From: Planctomycetota bacterium
Lineage (GTDB): Bacteria > Planctomycetota > UBA1135 > GCA-002686595
Assembly (NCBI GenBank): GCA_016779225.1
Contig: JADHNZ010000003.1
Span: 1 to 64,000, forward strand
DNA length: 64,000 bases
Direction of reading: 5' to 3'
Shown here: positions 34,610 through 43,372 of the stretch, piece after piece
How positions within the stretch are numbered: position 1 is the stretch's first letter
Layout: every line of letters starts with the position of its first letter
Notes under the pieces: generated by a model
The model's database searches: none
Seen by the model: only the letters and a program-made list of their open reading frames with translations
Told to the model about the DNA's origin: nothing
Program-made: the position numbers and the translations under genes

Positions 34610-35093
34610 GCGCGCGCCTCGTGAGCGCCGCTCAGGCGAGGTGAGGGTGCGGCTCCCAGGCGCCGAGGCGCCCGGGAGCCGCGAGGGACCGGAGCTGGAG
34701 ATCTTGCCCGGTCCCTGGTCGAGGTCATGTGGTGGGAGGCGCTCCTGGGTGAGTCCTTGGATTCCGTGCGGGTCTGGGATGGTCGAGGGGTGTCGACGCC
34801 GCCGCCGTGGGCGGGGTGCGAGCGGCCAGGCCGATGCACAGGGTAGGGGCTTGGGGCTCCTGGGCTCGACCCGCCACGCGGCGGCGTCCCTCACTCCTGA
34901 GCTGGCGCCCCGCGAGCGGACAGGAATCCGAACGAATTCCGGGCTGGCCTCTGAGCCAGCCTCTGTGTGTGTGCCCTCGAGCTGGCCCGTCCGGCCTCAC
35001 GGGCACGCCGCTGCGGGCGCGGATCGGCTATGCTGGGGGGCTGGAGAGAAGCGCCCCAAACGGTCAGTCAGACCCCTGGGAGCCCCTGATCCC
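34610..35093 (+). other. 484-nt intergenic region with hairpin and TATGCT promoter
   Basis: Contains a hairpin (34649-34682), a partial inverted repeat GGAAT...AATTCC near 34921-34944, and TATGCT at 35029-35034, a likely -10 box giving a leader of about 53 nt for the M3 peptidase. I see no RNA gene signature (no RNase P, SRP, 6S or tRNA features) and no convincing ORF. Confidence 0.4.
34649..34682 (+). terminator. Hairpin downstream of the DUF1501 gene
   Basis: GCGGCTCCC (34649-34657) pairs with GGGAGCCGC (34674-34682); inside, GGCGC pairs with GCGCC across a CGAG loop, with one A/C mismatch between the two stems. It begins 40 nt after the stop. No U-tract. Confidence 0.5.
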
Positions 35094-37175
35094 ATGACCA
35101 GCGCCCCGACCCAGAATCCCCTGTTCACCTTCGGCGAACACCCCCGCTTCGAGGCCATCACCCCCGAGGCCGTGCGCGAGGCCATCCCTGCCCTGCTCGA
35201 GCAGGCCAAGGCGGGCTTCTCCGCCCTGGAGGAGAGCGTGGAGCCCACCTGGGCGAGCCTGTTCGACCGCCGCCGACGGGTCCTCGAGCCGCTTGGGTAC
35301 GCGTGGGGCATCACCGGGCACCTGATGGGCGTGCGCAACTCCGACGAGCTGCGTGCGGCCTACGAGGAGCTGCAGCCGACCGTGGTGGCGTTCTTCACCT
35401 CGCTGGGCCAGAGCGAGCGCATGTACCGCGCTCTGGAGGACCTCCGCAACGGAGACGGGTGGGGCTCCCTGGATGCCACGCGCCAGCGCCTCGTCGAGAA
35501 GGAGCTGATGGACATGCGCCTCTCGGGGATCGGCCTCGCGGGCAAGGAGCGCGAGCGCTTCAACGAGATCCAGCAGCAGCTGGCCGAGCTCGCCACCGGC
35601 TTCTCCAACGCGGTCCTCGACAGCCGCAAGGCGTTCTCGCTGCTGCTGACGGACGCCGCGGATGTGGAGGGACTGCCCGCGACGCTGCTCCACATGACCG
35701 CGGCCTCGGCGGCCGCCAAGGGCCACGAGGGCGCGACGCCCGAGGCCGGCCCGTGGCGCATCACCCTGGACTACCCGGTGGCCGGCCCGTTCCTGCAGCA
35801 CTGCCGCAAGGCGGACCTGCGCGAGAAGGTCTACCGGGCCATGGTCTCCGTGGCCTCCGAGGGTGACCTCGACAACCGCGGACGCATCCAGTCGATCCTG
35901 GCCCTGCGCAAGGAGCGCGCGGGCCTGCTGGGCTTCACCTCGCACGCCGAGATCTCGGTCAGCACCAAGATGGCCGAGCGCGTGGACGCCGTGGATCAGC
36001 TCACCGAGGACCTCCGCAGCGCGGCGTTCCCCCGCGCCGAGGCCGAGTACGAGGAGCTGGTGGCCTTCGCCCGCGAGCAGTCCGGTGACGCGGACCTCGA
36101 GCTGCGCCACTGGGATGGCCCCTTCTGGTCGGAGCGCATGCGCGAGGCGCGCTACGCCCTCTCGGACGAGGAGCTGCGCCCCTACTTCCCCTTCCCGAAG
36201 GTCCTCGAGGGCCTCTTCAGCGTGACGGAGCGGCTCTTCGGGGTGCGCGTCGTCGCAGCGGACGGTGAGGTCGAGGTCTGGCACCCTGATGTGCGCTTCT
36301 TCCGCATCCAGAGCGCCGAGGGCGCCGAGATCGCGAACTTCTACCTCGATCCCTACTCACGCCCCGAGGACAAGCGCGGCGGAGCGTGGATGAACGACCT
36401 CATGGGCCGCGAGACCCTCGAGGACGGCAGCCTGCAGGTCCCCACGGCAGTGCTGGTGTGCAACCAGACCCCGCCCGCAGGCGCGCGGCCCTCGCTCATG
36501 TCCCACGGCGAGGTGGAGACCCTCTTCCACGAGTTCGGCCACGGCCTACAGCACATGCTGACCACGGTCGAGGTGCCGGAGGCCGCTGGGATCAACAGCG
36601 TCGAGTGGGACGCGGTCGAGCTGCCGAGCCAGTTCATGGAGAACTGGACCTACCACGAGGCCACGGTCATGGGCTTCGCCGCGCACTACGAGAGCGGCGA
36701 GCCCTTGCCGAAGGAGCTGTTCGACAAGCTGGTGGCCGCCAAGAACTACCGCTCGGCCACGGCCATGCTGCGCCAGCTCTTCTTCGGGGCGCTGGACATG
36801 GAACTGCACCACCGCTTCCAGCCGGGCGAAGCCGAGAGCCTCGAGGAGGCGAAGCAGCGCGTGGTCGACCGCATGTCCGTCGTGCCGCCGCTGCCCGAGG
36901 ACCGGTTCGAGTGCTCGTTCGCCCACATCTTCGCGGGCGGCTACTCCGCTGGCTACTACAGCTACAAGTGGGCCGAGGTCCTCTCGGCCGACGCCTTCGG
37001 CGCCTTCGAGGAGGCAGGGCTCGGGGACGAGGCTGCCCTCGCGGCGACCGGGGCGCGCTTCCGCGACACGGTCCTGGCCCAGGGCGGGAGCCGACACCCC
37101 ATGGAGGTCTTCCGGGACTTCCGGGGCCGCGAGCCCTCCACCGAGGCCCTCCTTCGCCACACGGGCCTGGCCTGA
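35094..37175 (+). CDS. prlC: Oligopeptidase A-type zinc metallopeptidase (M3 family)
   Basis: 693 residues, full length for oligopeptidase A/dipeptidyl carboxypeptidase. Conserved N-terminal part NPLFTFGEHPRFEAITPE; catalytic zinc motif HEFGH at residues 479-483 in VETLFHEFGHGLQHML; then NSVEWDAVELPSQFMENW with the third zinc ligand region, and the substrate-binding Tyr/Gly segment FAGGYSAGYYSYKWAEVLSA. It degrades oligopeptides, including signal-peptide fragments, in the cytoplasm. No signal peptide. The gene is apparently monocistronic. Long in-frame codons upstream of 35094 are low-complexity and include the predicted promoter, so they are not coding. Confidence 0.95.
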   Translation: MTSAPTQNPLFTFGEHPRFEAITPEAVREAIPALLEQAKAGFSALEESVEPTWASLFDRRRRVLEPLGYAWGITGHLMGVRNSDELRAAYEELQPTVVAFFTSLGQSERMYRALEDLRNGDGWGSLDATRQRLVEKELMDMRLSGIGLAGKERERFNEIQQQLAELATGFSNAVLDSRKAFSLLLTDAADVEGLPATLLHMTAASAAAKGHEGATPEAGPWRITLDYPVAGPFLQHCRKADLREKVYRAMVSVASEGDLDNRGRIQSILALRKERAGLLGFTSHAEISVSTKMAERVDAVDQLTEDLRSAAFPRAEAEYEELVAFAREQSGDADLELRHWDGPFWSERMREARYALSDEELRPYFPFPKVLEGLFSVTERLFGVRVVAADGEVEVWHPDVRFFRIQSAEGAEIANFYLDPYSRPEDKRGGAWMNDLMGRETLEDGSLQVPTAVLVCNQTPPAGARPSLMSHGEVETLFHEFGHGLQHMLTTVEVPEAAGINSVEWDAVELPSQFMENWTYHEATVMGFAAHYESGEPLPKELFDKLVAAKNYRSATAMLRQLFFGALDMELHHRFQPGEAESLEEAKQRVVDRMSVVPPLPEDRFECSFAHIFAGGYSAGYYSYKWAEVLSADAFGAFEEAGLGDEAALAATGARFRDTVLAQGGSRHPMEVFRDFRGREPSTEALLRHTGLA

Positions 37176-37296
37176 GGCCCCGCCCCGAGGCGCGGTTCTG
37201 CCTGCGCGACGGGCAGGTTGCCCCATTGCGCGACAAGCTGTCGCGCCGACCCGCTGCGCGCCCCTCTCCCCCGCACCTGGGAGGGAGGGGTGCTGG

Positions 37297-37302
37297 TAGT
37301 CT
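37297..37302 (+). promoter_or_regulatory. TAGTCT -10 element, leaderless-type promoter
   Basis: TAGTCT, six nucleotides (TGAGGG), then ATG at 37309. Same hexamer and spacing as at 5684-5689. Confidence 0.55.
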
Positions 37303-37308
37303 TGAGGG

Positions 37309-38946
37309 ATGGGACCTTCCCCCATGTCCGTCCTGCGGAGAGCCATGCTGCTCCTCGCGCTGACCCCCTCGGCCCTCGCCCAGCTGGGCCCGCCCCTGAT
37401 CCCGGCGGAGAACCCGATCACCGAGCCCAAGCGCCTGCTCGGCAAGGCGCTCTTCTGGGACGAGCAGCTCTCCAGCGACAACACCACCGCCTGCGGGACC
37501 TGCCACATCCCCGGCTTCGGTGGCTCCGATCCGCGCGCGGATCTGTTCGGGCGCGACCCGGGCCTGGACGGGGTCAGCGGCACGGCGGACGACAAGGTCG
37601 GCTCGCCTGGCGTCATCGCGACCGACGCAGAGGGCGACTACAGCCCCCACCCTGTCTTCGGGCTCCAGCAGCAGATCACGCGCCGCTCGGCCTCGAGCCC
37701 CATCGGCGCGGGCCACTTCTTCGAGCTGTTCTGGGACGGGCGCGCGGAGGGGACCTTCGTCGACCCCGAGACCGGGCAGGTGTCGATCACGCAGTACGGC
37801 GCCCTCGAGAGCCAGGCGGTCGGCCCCATCGTCTCGTCGGTGGAGATGGCCTGGCCGGGCCGCACCTGGGACGATGTGCGTGAGAAGCTCGAGCGCGTCG
37901 AGCCGCTCGCCCTCGCCAGCGACCTGAACCCGGACCTCCTCCAGATCCTCGGGATCGCGCCCAGCTATCCCGCGCTGTTCAGCCTCGCGTTCGGCGATCC
38001 AGAGATCACGGCCGAGCGCATCGCCTATGCCCTCGCCACCTACCAGCGCACGCTCAACCCCGACCAGACCCCCTGGGACCAGTGGGTGCTCGGCGTCCCG
38101 GGCGCGATGACCTCCCAGCAGATGGCGGGCTGGCAGGCCTTCCAGAACGGCTCCCTGCGCTGCGCCGTGTGCCATGTGCCGCCCCTGTTCTCCGACGGCT
38201 CGTACCGCAACCTGGGCCTGCGCGACATCGCCGAGGACGCGGGTCGCCAGGAGGTGACGGGCGAGTTCTCCGACCGCGGCAAGTTCAAGACGCCCTCCCT
38301 GCGGAACGCCGGCCTGCGGCCGCGCTTCTTCCACAACGCCGACCCAACCTGGTCGAACCTGTTCCTGTCGGTGTTCTTCTACAACCAGGGCGCCGGCCTG
38401 TTCACCGACAACAAGGACCCGCTGCTCAGCACGATCTTCATGTCGCCGCAGACGGCGGCGGACATCACGGAGTTCATCGGCGGCGCGCTCACCGATCCGC
38501 GCGTCGAGGCCGAGCTGCCGCCCTTCGACCGGCCGAAGCTCTTCAGCGAGGGCACCCAGGCGCCGGTCGTGACGGGTACGGGCGTCGCCGGCAGTGGCGG
38601 CCTCGTCCCGCGCATGATCGCGGTCACTCCGCCCAAGGCGGGCAACGCCGAGTTCCGCCTGGGCCTGACCCAGGCGCGCGGGGGCGCGCGGGCCGTCCTG
38701 GCGTATCGCGCCAGCGCTCCGGGGACCGTGACCGGCGGCCTCCAGGCAGGGACCTGGTTCCTGCAGGGCTCCCAGCAGACGCTCCCGGGCAGCGGCCCCG
38801 GACAGGGCTACGCGACCTGGCGGCGCCCGCTCCCCGCCGACCCGGCCCTCGTGGGCACCGAGCTCTGGCTGCAGTGGCGCATCCTCGACCCCCAGGCGGG
38901 CAAGGGCATCGCGCGCTCTCCGTGGGCGCATGTGACGGTGTTCTAG
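37309..38946 (+). CDS. MauG/cytochrome c peroxidase family dihaem protein with extra C-terminal module
   Basis: 545 residues, signal peptide ending SALAQ; MSVLRRAM at 37324 is an alternative start. First haem site TTACGTCHIPGFGG, second LRCAVCHVPPLFSDGSYRNLG, both CxxCH. GKFKTPSLRNAGLRPRFFHN and LATYQRTLNPDQTPWD are typical of the cytochrome c peroxidase fold. About residues 420-545 are an added beta domain (FRLGLTQARGGARAVLAYRA, YATWRRPLPADPALVGTELW, WRILDP) of a kind found at the ends of secreted planctomycetal proteins. It should reduce peroxide or oxidise a substrate in the periplasm. AlkB follows after 11 nt, likely co-transcribed. Confidence 0.92.
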   Translation: MGPSPMSVLRRAMLLLALTPSALAQLGPPLIPAENPITEPKRLLGKALFWDEQLSSDNTTACGTCHIPGFGGSDPRADLFGRDPGLDGVSGTADDKVGSPGVIATDAEGDYSPHPVFGLQQQITRRSASSPIGAGHFFELFWDGRAEGTFVDPETGQVSITQYGALESQAVGPIVSSVEMAWPGRTWDDVREKLERVEPLALASDLNPDLLQILGIAPSYPALFSLAFGDPEITAERIAYALATYQRTLNPDQTPWDQWVLGVPGAMTSQQMAGWQAFQNGSLRCAVCHVPPLFSDGSYRNLGLRDIAEDAGRQEVTGEFSDRGKFKTPSLRNAGLRPRFFHNADPTWSNLFLSVFFYNQGAGLFTDNKDPLLSTIFMSPQTAADITEFIGGALTDPRVEAELPPFDRPKLFSEGTQAPVVTGTGVAGSGGLVPRMIAVTPPKAGNAEFRLGLTQARGGARAVLAYRASAPGTVTGGLQAGTWFLQGSQQTLPGSGPGQGYATWRRPLPADPALVGTELWLQWRILDPQAGKGIARSPWAHVTVF

Positions 38947-38957
38947 GGCCGCCTCGC

Positions 38958-39629
38958 ATGGGTCCTCCCGCGGCACGCCCCAGCGCCGCCGCGCACGACG
39001 GCCAGGGGCCCGGCGCCGCGGCCTCGAGCCCGGCGGGAGGTCAGCTGTTCCCGCACCGCCTGGACTGGGTCGACGGGTCCTGGGTCGGTCCCCTGCTAGC
39101 CCCCGCTGAGGCGAGTGCTCTCCTCGGCCACCTGCTCACGGGCGTTCCCTGGGGTGACCACTCGATGCGCATCCTCGGCCGGGAGGTCCCGATGCCGCGG
39201 CGCATCGCCTGGTTCGGGGAGCACGCGATCGGCTACTCGGGCCTCGTCCATCCGGCGCGCCCGCTACCTGAGGCCCTGCGCGCCCTGGCCGAGCGCCTCG
39301 AGGAGGCCACGGGTCAGCCCTACAACGGCGTCCTGCTGAACCTCTATCGCGACGGCGACGACGCCATGGGGTGGCACTCGGACGACGACTTCGATGCCGG
39401 CCCCCACCGCGGCATCGCCAGCGTCAGCCTCGGCGCCACGCGCCGCTTCCGCGTGCGCGCGCGCCGAGGCGGAGGCCCCAGCGTGGGCGTCGACCTGGAG
39501 CACGGGAGCCTGCTCTGGATGCCGCCCGGCTTCCAGGAGCTCCACCAGCACGCCGTGCCGCGGACCCGGCGGGCCGTGGGCCCGAGGATCAACCTGACCT
39601 ACCGCTGGATGGCGGCACCCAGCGGGTGA
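38958..39629 (+). CDS. alkB: AlkB-family 2-oxoglutarate/Fe(II) dioxygenase
   Basis: 223 residues. Core elements: RRIAWFGEHAIGYSGLVHPA, YNGVLLNLYRDGDDAMGWHSDDD with the HxD iron ligands, GIASVSLGATRRFRVR, GSLLWMPPGFQELHQHAVP with the distal iron His, and PRINLTYRW with the Arg pair that binds 2-oxoglutarate. It resembles eukaryote-type ALKBH2/3 and bacterial AlkB2-like proteins, which remove methyl groups from damaged bases. The start at 38958 is the first ATG after the peroxidase stop; the first about 35 residues are a disordered Pro/Ala stretch. Pairing with a peroxidase is curious but may be only positional. Confidence 0.93.
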   Translation: MGPPAARPSAAAHDGQGPGAAASSPAGGQLFPHRLDWVDGSWVGPLLAPAEASALLGHLLTGVPWGDHSMRILGREVPMPRRIAWFGEHAIGYSGLVHPARPLPEALRALAERLEEATGQPYNGVLLNLYRDGDDAMGWHSDDDFDAGPHRGIASVSLGATRRFRVRARRGGGPSVGVDLEHGSLLWMPPGFQELHQHAVPRTRRAVGPRINLTYRWMAAPSG

Positions 39630-39635
39630 AGCGGC

Positions 39636-40349
39636 TCAGCCGTCCCTGCGCTCGGCGGGGATGTGCGCGCCCTCGTGGGGCGTGAAGGGGCGCAGCTTGG
39701 CGTGGATCACCGAGAGGGTCTCCAGATGGGTGCCCTCCACCACCTTGAAGCCGTCCGGGACGCGCTGGATCTCCGCCATGAAGGCGTCGTCCTCGAAGTA
39801 ATAGTCCCGGAAGGGTCCGTCCATGGAGGCGACGACCCGCGCGTCGAAGCCGTTCTCATCGAGCCGTGCGAGGGTCTTGGCCACATCCGCCATCGAGGAC
39901 TGGATGAAGACGAGCTCGCCGCCCGGACGCAGGCGCTTGTGGGCGTCGAGGATCAGCGAGTCGATGAAGTAGCGCCGGTTCTGCTTGCCGCTCTTGCAGA
40001 AGGGAGGGTTCGTGACGACCAGGTCGAAGGTCCCCTCGGTCGAGAGCCAGTCGGCCACGCGATACTCGATGGGCTGGTTCGCTCCGCAGTTGCGCTCCAC
40101 ATTGGCGCGGGTCGAGTCCAACAGCTCGGGCAGGATCTCCGTGGCGACGAGGGAGCGAGGCTCCTGCCGAAGGAGCAGGATGGTGTGGTTGGCGACTCCG
40201 GCACCCAGCTCGAGGACATCCTTGCCCCCGGCGAAGGGGTGCTCCGCGAGCACCTGGGCGAGGAAGCGGCCGTGCGGGGTGGGCCGCCAATCGTCCCCTC
40301 CTGCGGAGAGGTCCAGGTCGAGGTCGGCGTCAGCGTGGGTTCCAGTCAT
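39636..40349 (-). CDS. Class I SAM-dependent methyltransferase with NPPF motif (RsmC/RlmG-like)
   Basis: 237 residues from MTGTHADADL; the start is chosen because 13 residues upstream lack conservation signs. The SAM-binding motif I is VLELGAGVANHTILLL, the acidic loop is ATEILPELLDSTRANVERN, motif IV is DLVVTNPPFCKSGKQN, and HKRLRPGGELVFIQSS follows. NPPF marks enzymes that methylate exocyclic or ring nitrogens, such as rRNA guanine N2 (RsmC, RlmG) or protein Gln (PrmC). Substrate cannot be assigned. Convergent with alkB (6 nt apart). A TAGACG box lies 7 nt before the ATG. Confidence 0.8.
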   Translation of the reverse strand: MTGTHADADLDLDLSAGGDDWRPTPHGRFLAQVLAEHPFAGGKDVLELGAGVANHTILLLRQEPRSLVATEILPELLDSTRANVERNCGANQPIEYRVADWLSTEGTFDLVVTNPPFCKSGKQNRRYFIDSLILDAHKRLRPGGELVFIQSSMADVAKTLARLDENGFDARVVASMDGPFRDYYFEDDAFMAEIQRVPDGFKVVEGTHLETLSVIHAKLRPFTPHEGAHIPAERRDG

Positions 40350-40666
40350 CGGGTTGCGTCTAGGTTGGGTGGGCCCGACCGGAGGCAATGGAGGAGTCGA
40401 CGACTCGGGTGGGGTCGGGCGAGGACCACGCGCTCACGGCGCGCAGGGACGGCTGGTCCGGCTGCACCCTAGGCGCGCCCTCCGGGAGAGCCCGGAGCGC
40501 AGATCGAGCCGCGGGGCTCGGAGCCAGGAGCTGCTTGCGGTCGCGGTCGCCATGAGCGGCCGCCGGCCTCGGCCAGCGAGAGCCTCAGTCTAGGGGCTCG
40601 TGCCCCCCGGTACCACGAAGGGAGGAAGAAGACGCTCTGCGGCCTGGCGGCGGCGGCGCCTTCGCG
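40350..40666 (-). other. 317-nt intergenic region with a hairpin
   Basis: Between ApaG and the methyltransferase, both on the minus strand. CTCCGGG (40480-40486) pairs with CCCGGAG (40491-40497) over an AGAG loop and may end the apaG transcript. An 11-nt string CGCTCTGCGGC near 40640 matches the core of the 20-bp repeats at 24181-24260. Nothing else recognisable. Confidence 0.4.
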
Positions 40667-41080
40667 TCAGCCCTCGCTGACGATCGAGTTCTCAGCTGCC
40701 GGCACGAGGAAGAAGCGTCCCACCGTCGCCTCGAAGCCCTCGCCCGCGGGATCTGCGAAGGCGTAGCTGCCCTCCATGGTTCCCCACGCCGTGCGGAGCG
40801 GGCAGTAGCTCCGGTACTCGAAGGACTCGCCAGGAGCCAGGATCGGCTGCTTGCCGACAACGCCCTCGCCGACGACCTCCTCGCGGCGGTTGTTGGCGTC
40901 GAGGATGACCCAGCGCCGGGAGAGCAGCTGGACCGTGCGCGCGGAGTCGTTCTCGATTCGGACTCGGTAGACGAAGAAGTACCGCCCGCGGTCGGGATCG
41001 GACTCTCCCTCCAGGTACTGCGCCTCCGCACGGACGCGAATGCCGTGGGTGGTGGTGTCGGAGTTGGGATCCTGGCTCAT
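40667..41080 (-). CDS. apaG: ApaG domain protein
   Basis: 137 residues, the usual size. Conserved parts: THGIRVRAEAQYLEGESDP, YFFVYRVRIENDSARTVQLLSR (shown in two pieces, YFFVYRVRIEN and VQLLSRRW), ILDANNRREEVVGEGVVGKQ, LAPGESFEYRSYCPL and GTMEGSYAF. ApaG is a small immunoglobulin-like beta protein linked to Co2+ resistance and Mg2+ efflux in enterobacteria and found in some F-box proteins; its biochemistry is unsettled. The start MSQDPNSDTT is the only Met giving normal length. Divergent from the lipoprotein gene. Confidence 0.95.
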   Translation of the reverse strand: MSQDPNSDTTTHGIRVRAEAQYLEGESDPDRGRYFFVYRVRIENDSARTVQLLSRRWVILDANNRREEVVGEGVVGKQPILAPGESFEYRSYCPLRTAWGTMEGSYAFADPAGEGFEATVGRFFLVPAAENSIVSEG

Positions 41081-41140
41081 GGCTGGGAGGAGGCGAGCGT
41101 TGCGGGCGCACGGGGTGAGGGATCCGCCGCGTGCCTGCCG

Positions 41141-41146
41141 TAGGAT
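41141..41146 (+). promoter_or_regulatory. TAGGAT -10 element for the DUF885-like lipoprotein
   Basis: TAGGAT fits TAnnnT and would start transcription at about 41153, leaving a 35-nt leader before the ATG at 41188. Confidence 0.35.
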
Positions 41147-41187
41147 AGCGGGCCCAGGGTGCGCATGCGGGCCCACCGTGGCCCCGG

Positions 41188-42822
41188 ATGCAGACTCGAA
41201 AGCACCTCGTCTCAGTCCTGTGCACGGCAGCCGCTTGCGCGCTGCTCGCGAGCGGCTGCGGCCTGCCGCGGAGCCCTCTCGTCCGCGCCGAGCTGGGGAG
41301 CGCGCGCGAGCGAGACCGCAGCGGCCTGGCCGCCGAGCTGCACGCGATGCGAAGCGACGAGCGTCCAGAGCCCGGGGAGCGCTTGCACGGAAACGCACCC
41401 GGTGCAGGCTGGGGGCCACAGCCCTGGGAGCCCGCGCTGGTCGGCCCCACCGACGCCGTCGACGCGGCACGGCGCGCGCTCTTGGAGCGCGCGCTCGAGG
41501 ACGCGGACCCCGCGACGCAGCTCACGCTGGAGCGCATCCGAGCCGAGCTCGAGCGCGACCGGCTGGAGACGGCTCTCGCTCCCGCGCGTCCGCTGCTCGG
41601 GCCGCGCCGTGGGTTCCCCCGCCGCGCGGCCCTGCACCTGCTCTTTGGACACGGGCTGGCCACCTCGGAGGCCTCGGCGCGCTGGGTCCTGCGCCTGGAG
41701 GCACTCGTCGCCGCGCTCGAGGCCGCGCCCGATCCAGCCCTCGCGGTCGCAGCGCCCACTCCGACGACCACGCGCGCCTGGGCGAGCCTTGGCAGCGAGG
41801 CCCTGACCGAGCTCCTACTGGAGCGCTTCGATGCGGGGACGCGCCTCGTGCCGGACCTCGAGCGCGGCACCCGCCGCGACCTGCTGCGGCGGGCGGAGGC
41901 GCTCCTCGAGGGACCCCTGCAGGCCGGCCTGGAGGGCGCGGCTGGCCGGGGGATCGACCCGGGGGCGGCAACGATCCGGGGCCTCTCGCTGCAGCTCGGA
42001 GGGCTGACGCTGCACCGGGATCGGGCGGCCGCGCTGGTGCAGCGGCCATTCGAGCTGCGCGGCCTGGCGGAGGCCTGGGAGGAGCGCCTGCGCGTCCTCG
42101 ACGAGGCGCTCGCCAGTGAAGAGCCCCAGGGGGCCACCCACCGAGACACCCTTGCCGCCGCTCTGGGACCCGACGGACCGAACCTCGCCGAGGGACTCGC
42201 GGAGGTTCCAAGGCCCGCGGCTCTGGCGGAGCTGCTCGAGGAGCCGCTCTCCTTGGGGCTCACCCGCGGCGCACGCCCGCGGCTCCGCGTGGTGGTTCCG
42301 GCGCCAGCCGGCTCGCGCTCGTTCCGCCAGGAGCAGGCCGTGCTCGAGGTCCTTGCCCTCGAGACCGCTCGCGTCCTGCGCGCGGATGCCCCGGCATGGC
42401 TGCTCGAGGCGAGCTGGCCCGGCTGGGAGGCGGCCGTCGCGATCCTGATGCAGCAGCTCGCTGGCCGGGAGGCCACGGTTGCCGCGAGTGCTCTACGCGC
42501 AGAGCGTGAGCTGCTGGTCCGCGGACGCATGGACCTGGGCCTGCACCGGGAGCGCTGGTCGCGCGAGGAGGCGGTGAGGTTCCTGGAGGAGCGCCTGGAC
42601 GCGCCGCACCGCGAGGCCGAGTGGTGGGTGGACCTGGCCCTCGATGAGCCCGCGCTGCTGCTGGCCCCCGTCGCCTACCTCGATGCCCTGCGCGGCCTGG
42701 GCGAGAGCCTCGGCTGGACGCGGGGCTCGATCGAGCGCGCGCAGCGCTTCCTTCGCGCCGTGCTCCTGGCGGGGCCAGCGCCCGTCGAGCTGCTGTCGGC
42801 CGCGGTCCTCGAGCAGCTCTGA
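41188..42822 (+). CDS. Lipoprotein, apparently a degenerate DUF885 family member
   Basis: 544 residues with a clear lipoprotein signal: LCTAAACALLASGCG, Cys in the lipobox. The C-terminal 180 residues resemble DUF885 metallopeptidase-like proteins: GRMDLGLHRERWSREEAVRF matches the family's G-H-x3-W-S-x-E-x-A segment, and the spacing to the end agrees. At the place where DUF885 proteins have an HExxPGHH-like metal motif, this protein reads LLEASWPGWEAAV, keeping E and PG but losing the histidines. It is probably catalytically dead and used for binding. This reading rests on remembered family patterns, not an alignment. Apparently monocistronic; convergent with the GNAT gene. Confidence 0.65.
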   Translation: MQTRKHLVSVLCTAAACALLASGCGLPRSPLVRAELGSARERDRSGLAAELHAMRSDERPEPGERLHGNAPGAGWGPQPWEPALVGPTDAVDAARRALLERALEDADPATQLTLERIRAELERDRLETALAPARPLLGPRRGFPRRAALHLLFGHGLATSEASARWVLRLEALVAALEAAPDPALAVAAPTPTTTRAWASLGSEALTELLLERFDAGTRLVPDLERGTRRDLLRRAEALLEGPLQAGLEGAAGRGIDPGAATIRGLSLQLGGLTLHRDRAAALVQRPFELRGLAEAWEERLRVLDEALASEEPQGATHRDTLAAALGPDGPNLAEGLAEVPRPAALAELLEEPLSLGLTRGARPRLRVVVPAPAGSRSFRQEQAVLEVLALETARVLRADAPAWLLEASWPGWEAAVAILMQQLAGREATVAASALRAERELLVRGRMDLGLHRERWSREEAVRFLEERLDAPHREAEWWVDLALDEPALLLAPVAYLDALRGLGESLGWTRGSIERAQRFLRAVLLAGPAPVELLSAAVLEQL

Positions 42823-42870
42823 GGGTTCGAGCCGTCCAGGTGGAGCCGTCCGCCCAGGGCCGAGGAGGCG

Positions 42871-43338
42871 CTAGCCGAGGTCGAGCGCGTAGTGCAGCTC
42901 GTCGGTGTCGCTCAGGTCGTCGAGAGCGCGCACCCCGCCCGTGAAGACGAAGCCCAGGCGCTCGTAGACCCGGTGCGCCGTCGTGAAGCGCGTGTCCGTC
43001 CACAGCTCGACCCGGCGGGCCCCCGCCTCACGCGCGCTGTCGAGGACCTGCTCCACCAGGCGCCGGCCCCAGCCGCGACCCCGCAGCCTCGCGTCGAGAT
43101 AGCACTTGCGCAGCATCACGACGCCGTCGTCCCGCGTCGTGAGCGCGATGCAGCCCCGAGCGTGGCCCTCATGCTCGACCACCCAGCCACGCTCGAGCGC
43201 GGAGGCCGGCGCGCGCAGCCAGGGCTCCTCGGCGTCCACATCGAGCACGCAGCCGGGGTACTCGGCGAAGACGCCGCCGAGGAGCCGGATCAGGTCAGGC
43301 CCATCCCGGTCCTCGATCTCCCGCAGGAAGGCGTCCAT
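42871..43338 (-). CDS. GNAT family N-acetyltransferase
   Basis: 155 residues from MDAFLREIEDRDGPDL. The fold is GNAT throughout: GWVVEHEGHARGCIALT, then the acetyl-CoA loop VVMLRKCYLDARLRGRGWGRRLVEQVL with the R/Q-x-x-G-x-G/A signature, here RGRGWG, and AGARRVELWTDTRF, AHRVYERLGFVFTGG. It transfers an acetyl group to an amine; the substrate is unknown. It lies 34 nt downstream of the sulfatase-like gene on the same strand and is probably the last gene of the long glycan operon, although its link to the pathway is not shown. Confidence 0.9.
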   Translation of the reverse strand: MDAFLREIEDRDGPDLIRLLGGVFAEYPGCVLDVDAEEPWLRAPASALERGWVVEHEGHARGCIALTTRDDGVVMLRKCYLDARLRGRGWGRRLVEQVLDSAREAGARRVELWTDTRFTTAHRVYERLGFVFTGGVRALDDLSDTDELHYALDLG

Positions 43339-43372
43339 GCGCGCAGGGTAGCGCGAGGCGGGGTCGCGGCCC

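Noticed and set aside
34610-35093. Structured RNA gene (RNase P, SRP or 6S)
   Set aside because: None of the conserved core sequences of these RNAs is present; only an ordinary hairpin and a promoter-like hexamer.
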